Part shown: piece after piece, positions 6,747 through 10,585 of the stretch
How positions within the stretch are numbered: the first letter of the stretch is position 1
How the letters are laid out: the number at the start of each line of letters is the position of its first letter
Source of the DNA: Candidatus Woesebacteria bacterium
Lineage (GTDB): Bacteria > Patescibacteriota > Microgenomatia > UBA8517
DNA: 10,585 bases
Assembly: GCA_027327685.1 (NCBI GenBank)
Contig: DAHVYL010000011.1
Coordinates: forward strand, 1-10,585
Direction of reading: 5' to 3'
Made by a program: the position numbers and the translations under genes
Notes under the pieces: generated by a model
What the model was told of the DNA's origin: nothing
Database searches by the model: none
Seen by the model: only the letters and a program-made list of their open reading frames with translations

Positions 6747-6747
6747 T

Positions 6748-7800
6748 ATGTCCTTAACCAATATTTCCATTACATCAAGAAAAATTATCCGATACGGAAT
6801 TTATCTTCTGATTTTTCTCATTGTGGGTAGAATATTTCTCAATGTCGGAATCGGGATTTATAGAAAGATATTTCCGACTCCTCCGCCTCCGCCGACCGTC
6901 AAATACGGCAAGCTGGCAAGCCTTCCTTTTCCCAAAAACGGAATCACGGCAAAACTGACCTATTCCCTGGAAACTGCCGAAGGGGGATTGCCAACTGACA
7001 TACCTACACAGGCAAAAGTCTATTTCATGCCCAAAACCAATGCAAATTTGCTTTCATTAGATACTGCCAAGGGAAGAGCCACTTCTCTGGGCTTCAGCAC
7101 GGACATCCAACAAGTCTCGGATACCATCTACAAATTCAAAAATCCCAACTATCCCACCTACCTGCAAATGAATATTGTTACCGGCACTTTCTCGATCAGT
7201 TATGATTTGGCAGCCGATAAAAGTCCCATTGATCTGAGACCTCCCGTGGCGGAAGTTGCCGCATCGGGCTTCAGATCCTTCCTTTCCGAAGCCAATCTCC
7301 TTCCGCCGGATTTGACCGGATCGGTAATGCACGATTTTCTGAAAATCTCAAACGGACAGCTTGTCAGCGCCATGTCTCTTTCCGAAGCCAACTTTGTCAA
7401 AGTAAACCTATTCAGAAAAAATTACGATGACCTGCCAAGCGTTACCGGAAACCCCAACCAGTCCAATGTCTGGGCAATAATAAGCGGTGCCAGAAACCAA
7501 GGACAACAAATCATTGCCTCCGAATATCACTACCGAGCAGTCGACGAATCGCAATATTCGACATACCCGATTAAAACCCCTGCCGAGGCATTTACCGAAC
7601 TACAGAGTGGTCTGGCTTTTATTGCCAACTTGGGATTAAATAAAGACGGCGACAGCATTAAAATAAGACACATTTACCTTGCGTATTTTGACCCCAATGT
7701 GATTACCGAATACTACCAGCCTATTTACGTTTTTGAGGGAGATAGTGGCTTTACTGCTTATCTTCCGGCAGTGACTGCAGATTATTATCCAGGGCAATAG
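6748..7800 (+). CDS. Single-pass membrane protein with a large extracellular domain, unknown function
   Basis: The 350-residue product is not one I recognise. Basic residues (RKIIR, 11-15) precede a transmembrane segment at about 16-37, then a proline run (PTPPPPP, 43-49), then about 300 soluble residues expected outside the membrane. The soluble part looks like two mixed alpha/beta modules. The first is about 50-165 and ends with the strands YLQMNIVTGTFSISYDL. The second is about 180-350, with the helix TPAEAFTELQSGLAFI and the strands IRHIYLAYFD and YYQPIYVFEG. No catalytic motif is obvious. The frame also allows GTG 6733, but that lies only 4 bases after the TATACT box, so ATG 6748 is preferred. 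The last 50 bases overlap the convergent carboxypeptidase gene. A role in envelope or secretion is a guess from topology and from that neighbour. Confidence 0.8.
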   Translation: MSLTNISITSRKIIRYGIYLLIFLIVGRIFLNVGIGIYRKIFPTPPPPPTVKYGKLASLPFPKNGITAKLTYSLETAEGGLPTDIPTQAKVYFMPKTNANLLSLDTAKGRATSLGFSTDIQQVSDTIYKFKNPNYPTYLQMNIVTGTFSISYDLAADKSPIDLRPPVAEVAASGFRSFLSEANLLPPDLTGSVMHDFLKISNGQLVSAMSLSEANFVKVNLFRKNYDDLPSVTGNPNQSNVWAIISGARNQGQQIIASEYHYRAVDESQYSTYPIKTPAEAFTELQSGLAFIANLGLNKDGDSIKIRHIYLAYFDPNVITEYYQPIYVFEGDSGFTAYLPAVTADYYPGQ

Positions 7801-8761
7801 GCACTTTTACTTCCCGCCACTCATAACTGGCAAAAATCCAATCGATAAGCTCTCTTGTTTCTCCGAATCTGTCCTGGCTTCCAAGAAGTACGATTGCCAC
7901 CTTCCTGCCGTCCCGCTCAATATATGTAACCAGATTTTCGCGGGCATTTTCCGTCCAACCTGTTTTGACTCCCAAAACACCTGGAACCTCATCCAAAAGC
8001 AGGTTAATATTTTTGAGGTTATATTTTACTTTCCCTGTAGCATCGGCCAAGGAAACGGATCTTGTGCCGACGAATTTTGCAAATTGGGGATTTCTCATTG
8101 CAACCTCCGTGGCACGCAGCAGATCTTTAGCCGTTGTTGTCTGGGCCATCCCGTCAAGACCTACCGGATTTTCAAAATGGGAATTCGTCATGGAAAGATC
8201 CTTTGCCTTTTTATTCATCGCCTCGACAAAGGCATCATAGCCCCCGAGCTTGCCTGACCCCGATGCCGGATAATTGATTGCCAAAGTCATTGCGGCATCA
8301 TTCGCCGAATAAACCAAGAGACCATAAAGCAAATCCTCAACCCTCATTTGCTCACCGACATAAAGTCTCATTTTTTGTCCGTCGACATTTATTCCCCCTG
8401 GAACGGTTAACACCTGGTCAAGGCCGTAGGTATCCAGAGCCACCAGCGCGGTTATTATCTTGGTGGTTGATGCCGGCAAAAGCACCGCATCCGGATTTTT
8501 TTCATAAAGAGAGACTCCGGAATCCAAGTCAACCGCGAGAGCCCCCTGTGCGGAAAGAATCGGAAAAACCTGTTTACCGGGGGATGCAGAACTTTCCTTT
8601 AAGACCGGATTTGCCGGAAAATTTTTGGGGGAGGAGAGCTTCGGTAAAGATTTCGCCTCCTCAACCGAATCTTTGGAAATTGACAGTGCTGATGAAGAGA
8701 TAAAAATAAACGTCAAAATCAGAAAAAACATAAAATGATCTTTTTGCTTTAGAAGATTCAT
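7751..8761 (-). CDS. D-alanyl-D-alanine carboxypeptidase (penicillin-binding protein 5/DacF family)
   Basis: The 336-residue product is a serine peptidase of family S11, which trims the terminal D-Ala from peptidoglycan stem peptides outside the membrane. An N-terminal signal peptide is clear (basic MNLLKQK, then a hydrophobic stretch at about 11-26). The catalytic motifs are all present: SxxK as STTK (Ser98, Lys101) in PASTTKIITALVAL, SxN as SAN (152-154), and KTG (266-268) in GVKTGWT. The linker between signal and domain (27-68) is rich in Ser, Pro and Lys. The short C-terminus lacks the long extra domain and amphipathic membrane helix of E. coli PBP5, so anchoring would depend on an uncleaved signal. 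It begins 3 bases after the aspS stop. Its last 16 codons overlap the convergent membrane protein gene. Confidence 0.93.
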   Translation of the reverse strand: MNLLKQKDHFMFFLILTFIFISSSALSISKDSVEEAKSLPKLSSPKNFPANPVLKESSASPGKQVFPILSAQGALAVDLDSGVSLYEKNPDAVLLPASTTKIITALVALDTYGLDQVLTVPGGINVDGQKMRLYVGEQMRVEDLLYGLLVYSANDAAMTLAINYPASGSGKLGGYDAFVEAMNKKAKDLSMTNSHFENPVGLDGMAQTTTAKDLLRATEVAMRNPQFAKFVGTRSVSLADATGKVKYNLKNINLLLDEVPGVLGVKTGWTENARENLVTYIERDGRKVAIVLLGSQDRFGETRELIDWIFASYEWREVKVPIALDNNLQSLPEDKQ

Positions 8762-8764
8762 AAA

Positions 8765-10096
8765 TTATTTTTGAGTCGTTTCGGAAAGCCTTGTATCTAT
8801 CCTTTCCATGTCCCTGGGGAAAAGCGACGCTTCTCTGATATTTTTAAGGCCCAGCATATGCATTGTCACGCGCTCTGCCCCAAGAGCAAAACCACCAAGA
8901 GGCGGGACTCCGTATTTAAAAGACTGTAGATAAAGTTCCACATCTTTTTCCTTCAATCCCCAATCATGAATGTGTTCGATAATTTCTTCGTAATCGTTAA
9001 GCCTTTGGCCTCCGCTTGACCACTCAACCCCCCTGCCCAAAAGATCAACAGAAAATCCGTAAGTCGGATCCTCCGGATCGGCATAGACATAAAAAGGTTT
9101 TTTCTTTGTAACGAAATGGGAGATAAATACCAGATCGCTTCCTTTTTCCTCCGACGACCACTTGCAGATTTCGCGCTCATCCTCGGGAGCCAAATCTTTT
9201 TCGGCCCGGATATCCCTCCCCGTTCTTTCAAAAATGATTTCCTGGGCCTGCCTAAGCTTTAAAACAGGAATTTTGTCCGAAAGTGTGGGTAAAGTTGCTC
9301 CGAAAAGCGCAAGTTCGTTTTTACATTCCTTCCCAACTTCGGAAAAAATATGGCGGACTACATATTCCTCCATCTCCAAAACATCCTTCCAGGAATCAAT
9401 AAAACCGAACTCGGCATCCAAGCTTGTTGCCTCGGTCAAATGTCTTGTGGTCACCGAAGGTTCGGCTCTGAATATCTGGTTTACACTGAAAACCCTCTCA
9501 AAAACACCAACCAAAAGAGATTTATAAAGCTGAGGACTTTGGGAAAGATAGGCTTCGTGATCAAAATATTTCACTTTAAAAACTTCCGCCCCTCCTTCCG
9601 GAACAGAAGATATGATTGAAGGAGCCTGGAATTCCACAAAATCTTTTTTTAGAAGTGCCTGTCTGAAGGCATTAATTATTACCGCCTGAACTTTAAAAAT
9701 AGCCTGCTGTTTTGGATGTCTCAAGGTAAGTGCCCGATAATCCAAAAGAGTCGGTAGATCGAGATTAAGATCATCCGTCCCCATATCAAATGGAAGCTCT
9801 GCCGCCGGACTGATTATTTTTAATGACTCTATTTGAATTTCAACGCTACCCGTTTTGATTTTCGGATTAATCAACTTTTCGGGACGAGCCGCTACCATCC
9901 CGATAACCTCAACCACAGACTCCGGGGAAACCCTTTCCAGATTTGCACCGACACATTGGATAATTCCGGTTCTATCCCTTAAGTCGACAAAGGTAATTTT
10001 TCCATGGTCGCGAACAGTGTCCACCCAACCCTTAAGACGCACCTTTCCCCCAATTTTATCCACCACATCACCGACCAAATTTCTCTCCATAGTCAT
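8765..10096 (-). CDS. aspS: Aspartate--tRNA ligase, archaeal-type (probably also charges tRNA-Asn)
   Basis: This 443-residue class IIb synthetase has an N-terminal OB-fold anticodon domain (about 1-100: VRLKGWVDTVRDHGK, FVDLRDRTGIIQ) and a catalytic core. Motif 1 is around FVEFQAPSI (153-161). Motif 2 is FRAEPSVTTRHLTE (209-222). SQSPQLYK (185-192) and SSGGQR (360-365) fit AspRS rather than AsnRS. Motif 3 is GFALGAERVTMHMLG (402-416). It lacks the GAD insertion of the usual bacterial enzyme (about 590 residues), so it is the archaeal/AspRS2 type. That type is often non-discriminating and works with GatCAB to make Asn-tRNA (inference). Two starts, ATG 10096 and ATG 10090, are possible; a TAGAAT box directly abuts the first and lies 6 bases before the second, which would favour 10090 if the mRNA is leaderless. 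It is co-transcribed with the carboxypeptidase gene. Confidence 0.95.
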   Translation of the reverse strand: MTMERNLVGDVVDKIGGKVRLKGWVDTVRDHGKITFVDLRDRTGIIQCVGANLERVSPESVVEVIGMVAARPEKLINPKIKTGSVEIQIESLKIISPAAELPFDMGTDDLNLDLPTLLDYRALTLRHPKQQAIFKVQAVIINAFRQALLKKDFVEFQAPSIISSVPEGGAEVFKVKYFDHEAYLSQSPQLYKSLLVGVFERVFSVNQIFRAEPSVTTRHLTEATSLDAEFGFIDSWKDVLEMEEYVVRHIFSEVGKECKNELALFGATLPTLSDKIPVLKLRQAQEIIFERTGRDIRAEKDLAPEDEREICKWSSEEKGSDLVFISHFVTKKKPFYVYADPEDPTYGFSVDLLGRGVEWSSGGQRLNDYEEIIEHIHDWGLKEKDVELYLQSFKYGVPPLGGFALGAERVTMHMLGLKNIREASLFPRDMERIDTRLSETTQK

Positions 10097-10102
10097 ATTC
10101 TA
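10097..10102 (-). promoter_or_regulatory. -10-like box TAGAAT before aspS
   Basis: TAGAAT (one mismatch to TATAAT) lies directly before ATG 10096 and 6 bases before ATG 10090. No convincing -35 is visible upstream. It fits the same spacing as the hydrolase -10 box. Confidence 0.35.
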
Positions 10103-10132
10103 ATGCACCGGAGGCGCGAAATCTAGGATTGC

Positions 10133-10161
10133 TTGATTCTGGTGTAAAATTAATATAACAT
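10133..10161 (+). promoter_or_regulatory. Promoter-like pair before the small orphan gene
   Basis: TTGATT (10133-10138) and TAACAT (10156-10161) are 17 bases apart in the 98-base divergent gap with aspS. Transcription would start near 10168, leaving a leader of about 27 bases before ATG 10195. An alternative -10, TATAAC at 10154, has poorer spacing. Confidence 0.4.
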
Positions 10162-10194
10162 AACCGTCTCTGTAGGAATTATCCGCAAACTAAT

Positions 10195-10473
10195 ATGGCT
10201 ACATCAGAACAATGTCCGGAATACAGCAGGTGCCGTTTCGTTGAGTGGCGGAGGGACCGTCCAGATCTTCATATTGCCCCTCTACCCGAGGACGGTGATT
10301 GTGGCAAATCGGTGGTTTTGTGCGGAAGACTGGAGGAATCTCCCCCCGACATAAAATTAAGTGTCGAAGATTACGGACCGCAAACAGATGAAGAACTAAG
10401 GATCAGCTTTCCGGAAATCCCAAACACAAACGGCAGACCGCCCCGAAGACTTGTCGGCAGCGGAAGCAGATAA
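10195..10473 (+). CDS. Small hypothetical protein
   Basis: I do not recognise this 92-residue product. It is hydrophilic and acidic in the middle, with three Cys (7, 13 and about 36 in DGDCGK, with another in VLCG), many Pro and Arg, and no membrane or signal segment. It ends in the basic, Gly- and Ser-rich tail RPPRRLVGSGSR, which looks disordered. It fills an otherwise empty stretch between aspS and the recJ-like gene, has a promoter-like pair upstream and a terminator-like hairpin 40 bases after its stop. These support it as a real transcription unit. The coding sequence looks more GC-rich by eye than its neighbours, which may reflect its Pro and Arg content or recent arrival. It might also be a chance ORF, since no conserved motif is visible. 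Confidence 0.5.
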   Translation: MATSEQCPEYSRCRFVEWRRDRPDLHIAPLPEDGDCGKSVVLCGRLEESPPDIKLSVEDYGPQTDEELRISFPEIPNTNGRPPRRLVGSGSR

Positions 10474-10480
10474 CCAAGAT

Positions 10481-10585
10481 TCAAGGAACTATTTCTATAT
10501 CCTTAATTTTAAGCTGGATGGATTCATTTCCCATCCAAACGTTTTTCTCGGGAGAATATACCAGATTCAGTTTTAACCCGGGAGT
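10481..10585 (-). CDS. recJ: C-terminal end of a probable RecJ single-strand DNA exonuclease
   Basis: The minus strand from the right edge is open for 34 codons to a TGA at 10481-10483. The residues LNLVYSPEKNVWMGNES followed by IQLKIKDIEI match the closing OB-fold strands of RecJ, whose typical ending is a hydrophobic strand, then an ENEWNGRRS-type turn, then LQLKVxDI. RecJ is a 5'-3' exonuclease on single-stranded DNA used in recombination and mismatch repair. The DHH catalytic motifs lie outside the window, so the call rests on this short tail only. The stop is 7 bases from the stop of the convergent small ORF. Confidence 0.6.
   Translation of the reverse strand, partial: TPGLKLNLVYSPEKNVWMGNESIQLKIKDIEIVP
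10515..10546 (+). terminator. Possible intrinsic terminator of the small orphan gene, inside recJ
   Basis: TGGATGG (10515-10521) pairs perfectly with CCATCCA (10531-10537) around a 9-base loop. Four bases later comes a run of five T (10542-10546). It lies 41 bases after the stop of the ORF at 10195-10473, in the right orientation to end its transcript, although the bases also encode recJ on the other strand. Confidence 0.4.

Noticed and set aside
8278..8703. A 141-codon plus-strand frame rich in Pro, Arg and His opposite the carboxypeptidase.
   Set aside because: It is antisense to a gene with intact SxxK and SxN motifs and has a composition typical of a shadow frame.
1..10585. Search for CRISPR arrays, tRNA or rRNA genes, insertion sequences and long direct repeats.
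   Set aside because: Coding sequence fills nearly the whole window, the few gaps are all under 100 bases, and no repeated unit, cloverleaf or transposase motif was seen.

Overview
The window looks like a piece of a small, gene-dense bacterial genome, most likely from the Candidate Phyla Radiation (Patescibacteria, possibly Microgenomates). This is inferred from gene style and was not checked against a database. The signs are moderate GC with A-rich coding, almost no intergenic space, standard stop codons (TGA, TAA and TAG all used as stops), several short unrecognised proteins beside housekeeping genes, an archaeal-type AspRS without the usual bacterial insertion, and almost no Shine-Dalgarno sequences.

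Layout. (1) Minus strand, 2423 down to 1: a RibD C-terminal/DHFR-like reductase, an alpha/beta hydrolase and a membrane acyltransferase of family 3 that runs off the left edge. They are packed with gaps of 22 and 9 bases. (2) Plus strand, about 2487-3625: a PlsC-type acyltransferase overlapping a PrxQ/Bcp peroxiredoxin by 4 bases. (3) Minus strand, 6693 down to 3666: gltX, a membrane-anchored protein with an RlpA-like double-psi beta-barrel, a small helical protein and a small DUF4258-like protein, in one compact string. (4) Plus strand, about 6748-7800: a single-pass membrane protein of unknown function, divergent from gltX. Its 3' end overlaps the next gene by 50 bases. (5) Minus strand, 10096 down to 7751: archaeal-type aspS followed after 3 bases by a D-alanyl-D-alanine carboxypeptidase. 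(6) Plus strand, 10195-10473: an orphan small ORF with its own promoter-like and terminator-like sequences. (7) Minus strand, from 10585 to 10481: the last 34 codons of a gene that reads like the RecJ C-terminus.

Functionally the window combines translation (GluRS, AspRS), envelope building (D,D-carboxypeptidase, DPBB protein, PlsC-like and family 3 acyltransferases), peroxide defence and probable recombination/repair. No tRNA, rRNA, CRISPR array, insertion sequence or long repeat is visible. I see no convincing new multi-gene system. The points most worth checking are the apparent leaderless, SD-free gene starts, the RlpA-like protein in the gltX string, the orphan ORF beside recJ, and the 50-base convergent gene overlap.
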